A stretch of DNA of 35,962 nucleotides, from positions 1-35,962 of the forward strand of contig DATHAA010000023.1 in the NCBI GenBank assembly GCA_035296905.1, read 5' to 3'. The notes under the pieces were generated by a model. That model saw only the letters and a program-made list of their open reading frames with translations. It was not told the DNA's origin and did not search any database. Shown piece after piece: positions 29,473 through 35,962 of the stretch. Position 1 is the stretch's first letter. Each line of letters starts with the position of its first letter. The stretch is from DATEOR01 sp035296905. GTDB lineage: Bacteria > Actinomycetota > Thermoleophilia > Gaiellales > Gaiellaceae. A program made the translations under genes and the position numbers.

Positions 29473-31904
29473 GGAATCTCCGCGCGGATCACGGTCCCCC
29501 GGCCGGGTGCGCTCTCGACGTGCAGGCGCCCGTCCAGGGCCTCGACGCGGTCGGCCAGGCCGCGCAGACCGGAGCCGTTCAGCGGATCCGCCCCACCGAC
29601 GCCGTCGTCGGCGACCTCGACCACCGCGCTGCCGTTCAGGCGTGTCACGCGGACGCCGACCGCAGATGCCTGCGCGTACTTCGCCACGTTGGTGAGAGCC
29701 TCCGAGACGACGTAGTAGGCGGCAGCCTCGACGGGCGGAGGCAGGCGCTCCTCCGGGGCGAGCACCTCGACTGGAAGGGGCGCCCGGCCCGCGAGAGCCT
29801 CGAGCGCGGCCGAAAGTCCACGGTCCGAGAGTACGGCTGGATGGATGCCGCGCGCCAGTTCGCGGAGCTCCTCGAGGGCCTGAGCGAGCTCCTCCGAGGC
29901 GCCATTCAGAAGCTTGGAGGCCTCATCGGGATCGGCCTTCAGCCTGGCCTGGGCGAGGCGCAGGGCAAGGGAGAGCGAGACCAGGCGCTGCTGCGCGCCG
30001 TCGTGGAGGTTGCGCTCCAGCCGGCGCCGCTCGGCGTCGCCCGCCTGCAGGAGGCGCTTGCGCGAATCGCGCAGCTCCTCCTCCTGCCGCTTGCGCTCGG
30101 TGATCTCCATCCCGGAGATGAGGAAGTTGGGTCGCCCGTGTTCGTCGAGGAGCGGTGTCGTCGACCAGGCGACGACCGCCTCCCCGCCGCCGACCGCGCG
30201 CCAGTGGTTCTCGTGCTCGCCGGCCGCCCCCTCGGCCGCCAGCGAGGCGAGCTCGCGGTGCACGTCCTCGGCCTCCTCCGGGACGATGAAAACCTCCCAG
30301 AACTTCTTCTCTCGGACGCGTGGCTCGTCGGGGACTCCCGCCAGCTGCTCGAGGGTCTGGTTGAAGCGAACGATCTTCCCCTCGGGATCGATCATGCAGA
30401 AAAGGCTCGGCGTGTTGTCGACCACCGTGCGGATGAAGTCCCGCTCGCGCTCGAGAGCGGCGGCCAGGTGCTTGAGCTCCGTGAACTCGCGCGCGATGAG
30501 GATCGCCTCTTCTCCGTCCTTCACGATCCGCGCCTCAAAGTCGCGCTCCACGCCATCGATCTCGACCTTGTAGTCCCCGGTGACGAGGCGTCCCGTGTCG
30601 ATCGCCTCGCGGACGCCGTTCACGATCTTGTCGGCCACTTCTTGCGGGAGGACGTCGTGCGCCCTGCTGCCGAGGAGCTGTTCGGGCCGGGTGATGAGAT
30701 CTTCCGGATGGCCGTTGAAGTCGAGGTACGTGCCCTCGCGGTCGAAGCGGAACATGAGGTCAGGTGCCGCGTCGAGCAGCGCGCGATAGCGGTTCTCGCT
30801 CTGTCGAAGAGCCTCGACGGTCCGTTCGCGGGCGAGCGCGAGGCTCGCTGCCGCGCTGACCGCCTCGACCAGGTCGCGCTCCTCGGAGAGGGTCGCGTCG
30901 TGGACGATGGTCGCGACGACCTCGCCCTCGTGCTCGACGAAGGTCGTCGCCTTTCCCTCCTTGGCAGCTTCTTTGCCGAGGTCGAACGGCCGCCCGTCCG
31001 AGCCGATCCACTCGTAGGTGTCCGGGAGCCAGACGGCCAGGTCGAGGTCGGGGTCGTTCAGGGTGCGCGCGATCGCGTCACGGAGCTCGCGTAAGCCGTC
31101 GGCGCTGAGGAGCTCCACCACGAGGATCGCGACCGAGGCGCGCGCGAGGCGGATCTGCAGAAGCCCGGCCAGGAACGCGAGCGGCACGAGCGCAAAAGAG
31201 ATGATGACGAACCACCAGATGACGTCCGAAGCGCGCGACGAGAAGAACGACACGATGATCGCGAGACCGATGAAGAAGAGCGTCGCCGCGGACGTGGCGA
31301 AGATCGGCGCGAGGGTCCGCCGGAGAGGCGGCGAGGCTGCGCGCCAGCGTCTGACGAGCACCCAGGCGGTCCCGAAGAGGACGAAGCCCGCTCCGAGGAT
31401 CGCGATGGCGCCGAGCGCGTTGCGGGCCGCCTGCGAGTCCCAGGTTTCCAGGAGGTTGCCCGGGCACCCATCGCAGTTCTCCGCTCCGAAGACGTTGTAG
31501 AGCGTCTGGACGCCGAGCACGAGGAAGTACGCCGTGCCGACGATCGCATAGACGAGCCTGGTCTCCAGAAACCCGCGCGGGAAAGCGAGCAGGGCGTGGA
31601 CGAAGACCGCGATGCCGAACCCGCCGAGGATCTCCCCGAGCGCGAAGAAATACTCGTTGCTCGATTCCGACAGCGCCCCGAGCATGAAGGCGAACCCGAC
31701 GGTCGCCATGAGCGGCCCGAACCTGTTCCCCGGCCGGCGCGCCCAGGCGATGAGGCCGGTCGTGATGAACGCCCAGACGACGACGAGGTAGACCGCCGAA
31801 ATGAACACGGGGTTCTCCTCGTGGTCGCTCGTGAGCGTGAGGTAGAGAGCGCCCGCCGTCGCCGCGAGCGCAAGCGTCAAGACCACAAGGATCCGAGTGC
31901 GCAT
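29463..31904 (-). CDS. Membrane histidine kinase with PAS domains (HisKA_3/NarL-type)
   Basis: 813 residues. The N-terminal 260 residues hold about seven membrane helices with an outside loop containing two Cys (AENCDGCPGN). A degenerate GAF-like region follows (about 280-350, with ERDLVEAVSAAASLALARER), then two PAS domains (QSENRYRALLDAAPDLMFRF; RDFIRTVVDNTPSLFCMIDP, the second with a PAC end GMEITERKRQ). The dimerisation helix is RRRLERNLHDGAQQRLVSLS with phosphorylated His634. The ATPase domain has SEALTNVAKYA (N box), VADDGVGG and GSGLRGLADRVEAL. The start ATG at 31904 is 4 nt after the upstream receiver gene. The ligand is unknown; PAS and Cys pair could sense redox or small molecules. 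Confidence 0.93.
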   Translation of the reverse strand: MRTRILVVLTLALAATAGALYLTLTSDHEENPVFISAVYLVVVWAFITTGLIAWARRPGNRFGPLMATVGFAFMLGALSESSNEYFFALGEILGGFGIAVFVHALLAFPRGFLETRLVYAIVGTAYFLVLGVQTLYNVFGAENCDGCPGNLLETWDSQAARNALGAIAILGAGFVLFGTAWVLVRRWRAASPPLRRTLAPIFATSAATLFFIGLAIIVSFFSSRASDVIWWFVIISFALVPLAFLAGLLQIRLARASVAILVVELLSADGLRELRDAIARTLNDPDLDLAVWLPDTYEWIGSDGRPFDLGKEAAKEGKATTFVEHEGEVVATIVHDATLSEERDLVEAVSAAASLALARERTVEALRQSENRYRALLDAAPDLMFRFDREGTYLDFNGHPEDLITRPEQLLGSRAHDVLPQEVADKIVNGVREAIDTGRLVTGDYKVEIDGVERDFEARIVKDGEEAILIAREFTELKHLAAALERERDFIRTVVDNTPSLFCMIDPEGKIVRFNQTLEQLAGVPDEPRVREKKFWEVFIVPEEAEDVHRELASLAAEGAAGEHENHWRAVGGGEAVVAWSTTPLLDEHGRPNFLISGMEITERKRQEEELRDSRKRLLQAGDAERRRLERNLHDGAQQRLVSLSLALRLAQARLKADPDEASKLLNGASEELAQALEELRELARGIHPAVLSDRGLSAALEALAGRAPLPVEVLAPEERLPPPVEAAAYYVVSEALTNVAKYAQASAVGVRVTRLNGSAVVEVADDGVGGADPLNGSGLRGLADRVEALDGRLHVESAPGRGTVIRAEIPCG

Positions 31905-31908
31905 CGCC

Positions 31909-32259
31909 CTATCGAAGCACAGCGTGCAAGGCGGCACCGGAGAGCTCGGCCTTGGGCACGAAACCGCGCGCGCCGGACTCGCTGACGAGCGGGCCGAAGT
32001 CGGCCGCATCGCGACTCGACGTCAGCACGATCGTCGGCATGTAGCCGTTGGACCCCAGGGTCGTCGCCACGGTGAAACCGTCCATGTCGGGAAGCTGGAC
32101 GTCGAGCAGGACGACGTCCGGGCACAGTCGGTGGACGGCCTCGAGAGCCGATGCCCCGTCCTCCGCCTCGCCGACAACTTCGAACCCGTCAGCCTCGAGA
32201 ATCGCGCGCGCGGTGGCGCGAAAGCTGGGGTGATCGTCGACGATCAATACGGTGGCCAC
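31909..32259 (-). CDS. Stand-alone receiver-domain response regulator
   Basis: 116 residues, receiver only: TVLIVDDHPSFRATARAILE (Asp8-Asp9), phospho-acceptor Asp53 in DVVLLDVQLPDMDGF, Thr in TIVLTSSRDA and Lys in GFVPKAELSG. No output domain. Such proteins act in phosphorelays or as phosphate sinks. It precedes the kinase gene by 4 nt in the same operon, giving the kinase at least two linked receivers. The start is GTG at 32259. Confidence 0.92.
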   Translation of the reverse strand: MATVLIVDDHPSFRATARAILEADGFEVVGEAEDGASALEAVHRLCPDVVLLDVQLPDMDGFTVATTLGSNGYMPTIVLTSSRDAADFGPLVSESGARGFVPKAELSGAALHAVLR

Positions 32260-32325
32260 GCGGAAAGTGTGACGGACGCGCGTTTACGCCGGAATACGGC
32301 TAACCCCACTCTTTTGCGGGTCTTT

Positions 32326-32715
32326 CTAGACCCCTCTCGGAGAGGAATCCTCGAGCGCGACCCGCATCAGGTCGCGAATCGAGACGATCCCTGCCACCCG
32401 GCCCTCGTCCAGCACGGGCAAGTGCCGGAAACCGCCGTGGATCATGAGCGCGGCGGCGTGGCCGGTCGAATCATCCACTTCGATGGTCTCCGGATGCCGG
32501 GTCATCCAGTCTCCGACCTTGGCGTCCTCGCTGTAGCCGGCCGCAACCGCCTTCATCAAGTCTCGTTCTGTGAGGATGCCCTCGAGCCGCTCGCCGGCGA
32601 GGATCAGCACCGCCCCTACGCCGCGCTCCACCATCCGCTTGGCCGCGTCGGCCAGCCGATCCTCCGCGGAGGCGGTGAGGATGTCGCTCGACATGTGGTT
32701 GGAAACGACAGCCAT
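32326..32715 (-). CDS. CBS-domain pair protein
   Basis: 129 residues forming one Bateman module. The first CBS has LADAAKRMVERGVGAVLILA followed by GERLEGILTERDLMKAV; the second has TGHAAALMIHGGFRHLPVLD followed by EGRVAGIVSIRDLMR. CBS pairs bind adenine nucleotides (AMP, ATP, SAM or c-di-AMP) and regulate partners; this one has no fused partner. The ATG at 32715 has TAAGAT 11 nt upstream. It lies between two signalling genes on the same strand. Confidence 0.92.
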   Translation of the reverse strand: MAVVSNHMSSDILTASAEDRLADAAKRMVERGVGAVLILAGERLEGILTERDLMKAVAAGYSEDAKVGDWMTRHPETIEVDDSTGHAAALMIHGGFRHLPVLDEGRVAGIVSIRDLMRVALEDSSPRGV

Positions 32716-32769
32716 CGAAGGAGGCGATCTTAAAGCCCGCTGCGCGGCGCGTCGAGGCTCGGGCTATGA

Positions 32770-33465
32770 CTACTTGCGGACGGCCTCGAGCTTGTAGCCG
32801 ACGCCGTAGCGGGTCTGGATGAAGGTGTGCCTCGGCTGGAGGGCGCCGATCTTGTCGCGCAGCTTGCGGACGAAGACGTCCACGGTGCGGTCGCGATGCG
32901 TCTGACGGCGGCCCCAGACCTTCTGCAGAACCTCGTCCCGGGTGACGACGCGGCCGCGGTCCAGCGCGAGGGCGTAGAGGAGACGGAACTCCGTCGGCGT
33001 GAGCTCGGCGCTCTTCCCGTTCACGTACGCCTGCACGTTCAGCGGGTCGATCCGCAGCTCGGCGATCTCGATCGGATCGCCGCGGTCCTCGTTCTGCACA
33101 CGCACCCCGCGCCGGGCGGCCGCCCGCACCCGGGCGACGAGCTCCTTCATGGAGAACGGCTTCACGAGGTAGTCGTCCGCGCCGATCTCGAGGGCGTGGA
33201 CGCGGTCGTGCTCGGTGCCGCGCGCGCTGACGACGACGATCGGCGTGCCGATTCCCTCGGCGCGAGCGGTCTCGATCACGCGCCAGCCGTCCACGCCGGG
33301 CAACATGAGGTCGAGCACGCAGACGTCCGGCTTCTCGTAGCGCAGCCGTGCGAGCCCCGACTCCCCCTTGTTCACCCACAGCGGATCGAACCCGGCAGCG
33401 TTCAGGTGACTCGCCATCCCCCGCGCGATGACGTCGTCGTCCTCGATGATGAGAACTTTCGGCAC
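32770..33465 (-). CDS. phoP: OmpR/PhoB-family response regulator, PhoP-like
   Basis: 231 residues. The receiver has VLIIEDDDVIARGM, phospho-acceptor Asp in CVLDLMLPGVDGW, Ser in IVVVSARGTEHD and Lys in GADDYLVKPFSM. The winged-helix domain has ELTPTEFRLLYALALDRGRV, then VTRDEVLQKVWG and RTVDVFVRKLRDKIG, ending with the wing QTRYGVGYKLE. Divergent from the kinase at 33513 and next to pstS, with PHO-box-like repeats between, so I infer the phosphate regulator. The symbol rests on context as well as family. The GTG start is at 33465. Confidence 0.88.
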   Translation of the reverse strand: MPKVLIIEDDDVIARGMASHLNAAGFDPLWVNKGESGLARLRYEKPDVCVLDLMLPGVDGWRVIETARAEGIGTPIVVVSARGTEHDRVHALEIGADDYLVKPFSMKELVARVRAAARRGVRVQNEDRGDPIEIAELRIDPLNVQAYVNGKSAELTPTEFRLLYALALDRGRVVTRDEVLQKVWGRRQTHRDRTVDVFVRKLRDKIGALQPRHTFIQTRYGVGYKLEAVRK

Positions 33466-33501
33466 GTCTCTCCGAATGATGCCCTGTCGAGAGGTGTAGG
33501 A

Positions 33502-33523
33502 GTGGTGAACAAGTGGTGAAAAG
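33502..33523. promoter_or_regulatory. PHO-box-like direct repeats between phoP and phoR
   Basis: GTGGTGAACAA-GTGGTGAAAAG: two 11-bp direct repeats. On the minus strand they read TTTCACC and GTTCACC spaced exactly 11 nt, which matches the 7-nt core and 11-nt period described for actinobacterial PhoP sites. The repeats lie 36 nt upstream of the phoP start and overlap the GTG of the kinase gene, so binding could activate one direction and affect the other. Confidence 0.65.
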
Positions 33524-34457
33524 ATTGTTTCAGCGCGATACCCCGGGCGCTCGCCTCGAGCCGAGCACGGACGCCGAGCGCGGCCGAGTTCTCATCGAGG
33601 AGAGCCGAGAGATCGTGGTCGTGCTCGACGCCGAGGGACGGGTCGTGACCGCGAGTCGCCGCGCCCGCGAGCTCTTCGACGCGCTTTCGGAGGGCGAGCC
33701 GCCGCCGGACGCCGTTCTCCGGGATTCGCTCGCCGTCGCCTACAACGTCGGCGAAGCCCAGGAGACGCTCGTGTACGTGCGCGATCCCGGCGACCTGGCT
33801 GCGTACGAGGAGCTTCGGGCCGGCTTCACCGCCTCGGTCTCGCACGAGCTGCGGACGCCGCTCGCGCGGCTCCTCGCCCTCCTGGAGTCGGCGACGCTCC
33901 CCGACGCCGACCAGGACGATTTGATCGAGCAGGCTCAGGCCGAGGTGCGGCAGATCGGAGAGCTGATCGACGACGTCCTATTCCTCAGCGAGCTCGAGTC
34001 GGGCCGCGAGCTCGTTGCGCTCGGCTCGACCGTGGCTCTACCGATCCTCGAGGAGGTCGCCGAGGCTCTCGGCGAGAACGCGGCACGCGCGGGCCTGATG
34101 CTTCGCGCCGAGGGGGACCCGGCGGCCGAGCTCCCGCTCCGTCCGCGGATGATCCGCGTGATTGCGGGGAACCTCGCCGAGAACGCCATCCGCTACGCCG
34201 GGCCCGGGTCGACCTTCACGCTCACGGTCCGCCCTGGAGAGCTGGTCGCGGCCGACGACGGCGTCGGGGTCGTGGAGGACGACCTGCGGCGCCTCTTCGA
34301 ACGCTTCTACCGCGCCGATCGCGCACGCGCCTCGCGCGGGACCGGCCTCGGGCTCGCGATCGTGAAGCACATCGCCAACTCGGCCGGCGGCACCGTCGAG
34401 GCCGAGAGCGAGCTGGGATCCGGGCTCACGGTCCGGATCTCGTTCACCAGCCCGTAA
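33513..34457 (+). CDS. phoR: PhoR-like histidine kinase without membrane segments
   Basis: 314 residues. An N-terminal PAS-like domain (about 28-95; REIVVVLDAEGRVVTASRRA, VYVRDPGDLAAYEELRAGF) leads into HisKA with phosphorylated His111 in TASVSHELRTPLARLLALLE. The ATPase domain has NLAENAIRYAGPG (N box), ADDGVGVVEDD, LFERFYRADRAR and RGTGLGLAIVKHIANSAGGT. No hydrophobic helix is present, unlike most PhoR/SenX3 proteins. The signal probably reaches it through PhoU or Pst proteins. GTG at 33513 or 33516 are both possible starts; both lie inside the PHO-box repeats. Its last codons lie in the second PHO-box array before pstS. Confidence 0.88.
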   Translation: MVKRLFQRDTPGARLEPSTDAERGRVLIEESREIVVVLDAEGRVVTASRRARELFDALSEGEPPPDAVLRDSLAVAYNVGEAQETLVYVRDPGDLAAYEELRAGFTASVSHELRTPLARLLALLESATLPDADQDDLIEQAQAEVRQIGELIDDVLFLSELESGRELVALGSTVALPILEEVAEALGENAARAGLMLRAEGDPAAELPLRPRMIRVIAGNLAENAIRYAGPGSTFTLTVRPGELVAADDGVGVVEDDLRRLFERFYRADRARASRGTGLGLAIVKHIANSAGGTVEAESELGSGLTVRISFTSP

Positions 34458-34470
34458 CCACTTCTTCACG
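34442..34470 (+). promoter_or_regulatory. PHO-box-like array upstream of pstS
   Basis: GTTCACC (34442), CGTAACC (34453) and CTTCACG (34464) occur with an exact 11-nt period. A weaker TTTCAGC follows at 34474. The first unit lies inside the end of the kinase gene. The array ends about 70 nt before the pstS start, a suitable place for PhoP activation. The same GTTCACC core occurs at 33502-33523. Confidence 0.65.
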
Positions 34471-34539
34471 GCCTTTCAGCCCACGTGCTCGAGCGTCCCC
34501 CGGACACTCGGGGCAATGACACGAACTGAAAGGAGAACC

Positions 34540-35526
34540 GTGGGTATTCGCCCTCAGGGCAGGATCCTCCTGCTCGTTCTTGCGGCCGGGCTGCTCGCCA
34601 CTGCTATGGCGGCCTGCGGCCGGAGCAACGACTCATCTGACACCGGAGCGGCCGCCACGTCCGGCGCAGGAGGTCAAGATCTTTCCGGCCGCATCGAAAT
34701 CGACGGCTCCAGCACCGTCGGCCCGTTCGTCACCGCCGGGGCCGAGGAGTTCCAGGGCCAGAACTCCGGCGTCCAGGTGACGGTCGGGATCTCCGGCACT
34801 GGCGGCGGGTTCGAGCGCTTCTGCGCCGGCGAGACCGACATCTCCGACGCGTCTCGTCCGATCAAGGACGACGAAGAGGTGCCGGTCTGCCAGGAGAACG
34901 GCGTCGAATACACCGAGATTCACATCGCAAACGACGGCATCGCCGTCGTGACCAACAAGGAGAACGACTGGGCGACGTGCCTCACCGTCGAGCAGCTGAA
35001 CAAGATCTGGGGCCCCGACTCGAAGGTCGACAACTGGAACCAGGTCGATCCGAGCTTCCCGGACCAGAGGATGACCCTGGCAGGCCCGGGCACGGACTCC
35101 GGCACGTTCGACTTCTTCACCGCCGAGATCAACGGTGAGGAGGACGCGAGCCGCACCGACTACCAGGCCACGGAGGACGACAACGTCACCGTGCAGGCCG
35201 TCGAAGGCGATAAGGGCGGGCTCGGGTACTTCGGGCTCAGCTACTTCGAACAGAATCAGGAGCAGATCAACGACGTCGAGGTGGACGGAGGCGACGGCTG
35301 CGTCGCGCCGACGACCGAGACAGTCCAGGACGGCTCCTACACGCCTCTGTCGCGCCCGCTCTTCATCTACGTGAAGAACGAGTCGCTTCAGAAGCCGGAG
35401 GTCAAGGCGTTCGTCCAGTACCTCCTCGACAACGAGCAGACCATCGCAGAGAACGCGCTGTTCGTCCCGCTGACCGACGAGCAGTTGCAGGAGTCGCAAG
35501 CCACGTTCGAGGCCGCCGCGAGCTAG
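34540..35526 (+). CDS. pstS: Phosphate ABC transporter substrate-binding lipoprotein PstS
   Basis: 328 residues. The lipoprotein signal (residues 1-25: basic GIRPQGR, then ILLLVLAAGLLATAMAAC) has a lipobox ending in Cys. The phosphate-binding motifs are IDGSSTVGPFVTAGAEEF, VGISGTGGGFERFCAGETDI with SDASRPI, and GPGTDSGTFDFF. The mature protein is acidic and extracytoplasmic. I choose GTG at 34540 because AAGGAG lies 5 nt upstream; an in-frame ATG at 34516 would place that Shine-Dalgarno inside the gene and add eight polar residues before the signal. Expected to be induced under phosphate starvation through the array at 34442-34470. Confidence 0.95.
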   Translation: MGIRPQGRILLLVLAAGLLATAMAACGRSNDSSDTGAAATSGAGGQDLSGRIEIDGSSTVGPFVTAGAEEFQGQNSGVQVTVGISGTGGGFERFCAGETDISDASRPIKDDEEVPVCQENGVEYTEIHIANDGIAVVTNKENDWATCLTVEQLNKIWGPDSKVDNWNQVDPSFPDQRMTLAGPGTDSGTFDFFTAEINGEEDASRTDYQATEDDNVTVQAVEGDKGGLGYFGLSYFEQNQEQINDVEVDGGDGCVAPTTETVQDGSYTPLSRPLFIYVKNESLQKPEVKAFVQYLLDNEQTIAENALFVPLTDEQLQESQATFEAAAS

Positions 35527-35530
35527 CACA

Positions 35531-35962
35531 TTGGCGACTCGAGCTGAATCGCTGTCCCTCGCCCCACCGCACAAGCGGTGGGGCGAGGTCGTCATCAAGG
35601 CGGCGCTCGCCGCTTGCGCGCTCGTGTCGGTGGCGACGACCGTCGGCATCGTCGTCGCGCTCTTTCTCCCAGCGTTCGAGTTCTTCCAGGAGGTGAGCTT
35701 CTGGGACTACATCACGGGAACCGAGTGGGCCCCGCTCTTCCTGCAGCAGTCCTTCGGAGTCATCCCACTGATCGTCGGGACGATCTCGGTCACCCTCTGG
35801 GCCTCGCTGATCGCGATCCCGCTCGGGCTCGGCTCGGCGATCTTCCTCAGCGAGTACGCACGACCGCGCGTGCGCGCGACACTCAAGCCCGCGCTCGAGC
35901 TTCTCGCCGGCATTCCGACGGTCGTCTACGGCTACTTCGCGCTCACGTGGGTGACGCCCCAC
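35531..35962 (+). CDS. pstC: Phosphate ABC transporter permease PstC, 3' end beyond the window
   Basis: The first 144 codons are present, translated directly because the frame runs off the right edge. A cytoplasmic N-terminus (TRAESLSLAPPHKRWGEVVI) is followed by a membrane helix (ALVSVATTVGIVVALFLPAF), then FWDYITGTEWAPLF, a second helix (VIPLIVGTISVTLWASLIAI) and PLGLGSAIFLSEYARPRVRA, then ELLAGIPTVVYGYFAL, the canonical PstC permease motif. The TTG at 35531 starts 4 nt after the pstS stop without a clear Shine-Dalgarno. The first 20 codons include a perfect hairpin. Confidence 0.92.
   Translation, partial: MATRAESLSLAPPHKRWGEVVIKAALAACALVSVATTVGIVVALFLPAFEFFQEVSFWDYITGTEWAPLFLQQSFGVIPLIVGTISVTLWASLIAIPLGLGSAIFLSEYARPRVRATLKPALELLAGIPTVVYGYFALTWVTPH
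35557..35588. repeat. Perfect 14-bp stem-loop at the start of pstC
   Basis: CCTCGCCCCACCGC, loop ACAA, GCGGTGGGGCGAGG. The stem is perfect and very GC-rich, 30 nt past the pstS stop, and codes in frame for the pstC N-terminus. There is no U-tract, so it is not a classic terminator. It may block 3' exonucleases and stabilise pstS mRNA, or lower pstC translation, giving excess binding protein over permease. Confidence 0.65.

Noticed and set aside
34516..34539. ATG start for pstS
   Set aside because: It would place the AAGGAG Shine-Dalgarno inside the gene. GTG at 34540 has ideal spacing and gives a normal lipoprotein signal.
1..35962. CRISPR arrays, phage genes, transposases or att sites
   Set aside because: No spaced direct-repeat series, no transposase motif and no integrase frame were seen; composition is uniform across the window.

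Overview
The window is high-GC, gene-dense bacterial chromosome. GTG, TTG and even CTG starts, very short gene overlaps, many apparently leaderless promoters (TANNNT 6-9 nt before the start codon), 11-nt-repeat PHO boxes of the actinobacterial type and a class III cyclase all point to Actinomycetota. The gene content resembles the deep-branching Thermoleophilia (Gaiellales/Solirubrobacterales), but this placement is inference and no marker was searched. No phage, insertion sequence or CRISPR array is visible.

Layout. 1-1.8 kb: a secreted beta-propeller-like protein cut by the left edge, a tRNA-Leu(CAG) with promoter and terminator, and two small membrane proteins. 1.8-6.2 kb (minus strand): a frameshifted GGDEF diguanylate cyclase, an M20 carbamoylase/allantoate-type amidohydrolase, a DedA protein, a cupin, an FAD-dependent amine/amino-acid oxidase-like protein and a small membrane protein. 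6.2-12.9 kb (minus): a 2-oxoacid dehydrogenase set, E1alpha-E1beta-E2, followed by a glyoxalase-like protein, a broken quinone oxidoreductase, a PEP-mutase-like lyase and the E3 dihydrolipoamide dehydrogenase. 13-14 kb (plus): a hypothetical protein and a PRC-barrel-like protein, divergent from the dehydrogenase operon. 13.9-18.4 kb (minus): pheS-pheT, a glycosyltransferase and a YdcF-like protein. 18.4-21.5 kb (plus): a methyltransferase, LemA and a DUF2207 protein. 21.5-26.4 kb (minus): the translation block thrS-infC-rpmI-rplT-DUF2332-spoU. 26.4-28.8 kb: several small proteins (two are tandem paralogues, both frameshifted), an MmcQ/YjbR protein and a class III cyclase fused to a receiver domain. 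28.8-32.3 kb (minus): a receiver protein, a large membrane PAS/HisKA_3 kinase and a NarL-type regulator. 32.3-36 kb: a CBS-pair protein, a PhoP-like regulator divergent from a soluble PhoR-like kinase, then pstS and the start of pstC.

How the parts connect. The last 3.2 kb is a phosphate-starvation module: regulator, kinase and Pst transporter share two PHO-box-like arrays, one in the phoP/phoR intergenic gap and one between phoR and pstS. A perfect 14-bp hairpin at the start of pstC could set the pstS:pstC ratio. The dehydrogenase operon has an inverted repeat over its own -10 and start codon, a likely operator. The most unusual protein is the cyclase-receiver fusion at 27.6-28.6 kb. Its receiver is close in sequence to that of the NarL-type regulator about 200 bases upstream, but the DNA-binding domain is gone, so phosphorylation could plausibly control cyclic-nucleotide output.

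Caution: four genes carry frame disruptions of a net single base (1.9, 9.1, 26.8 and 26.96 kb). This density suggests uncorrected assembly indels rather than four real pseudogenes. The oxidoreductase at 8.5-9.3 kb also lacks an internal segment and may be truly decayed.
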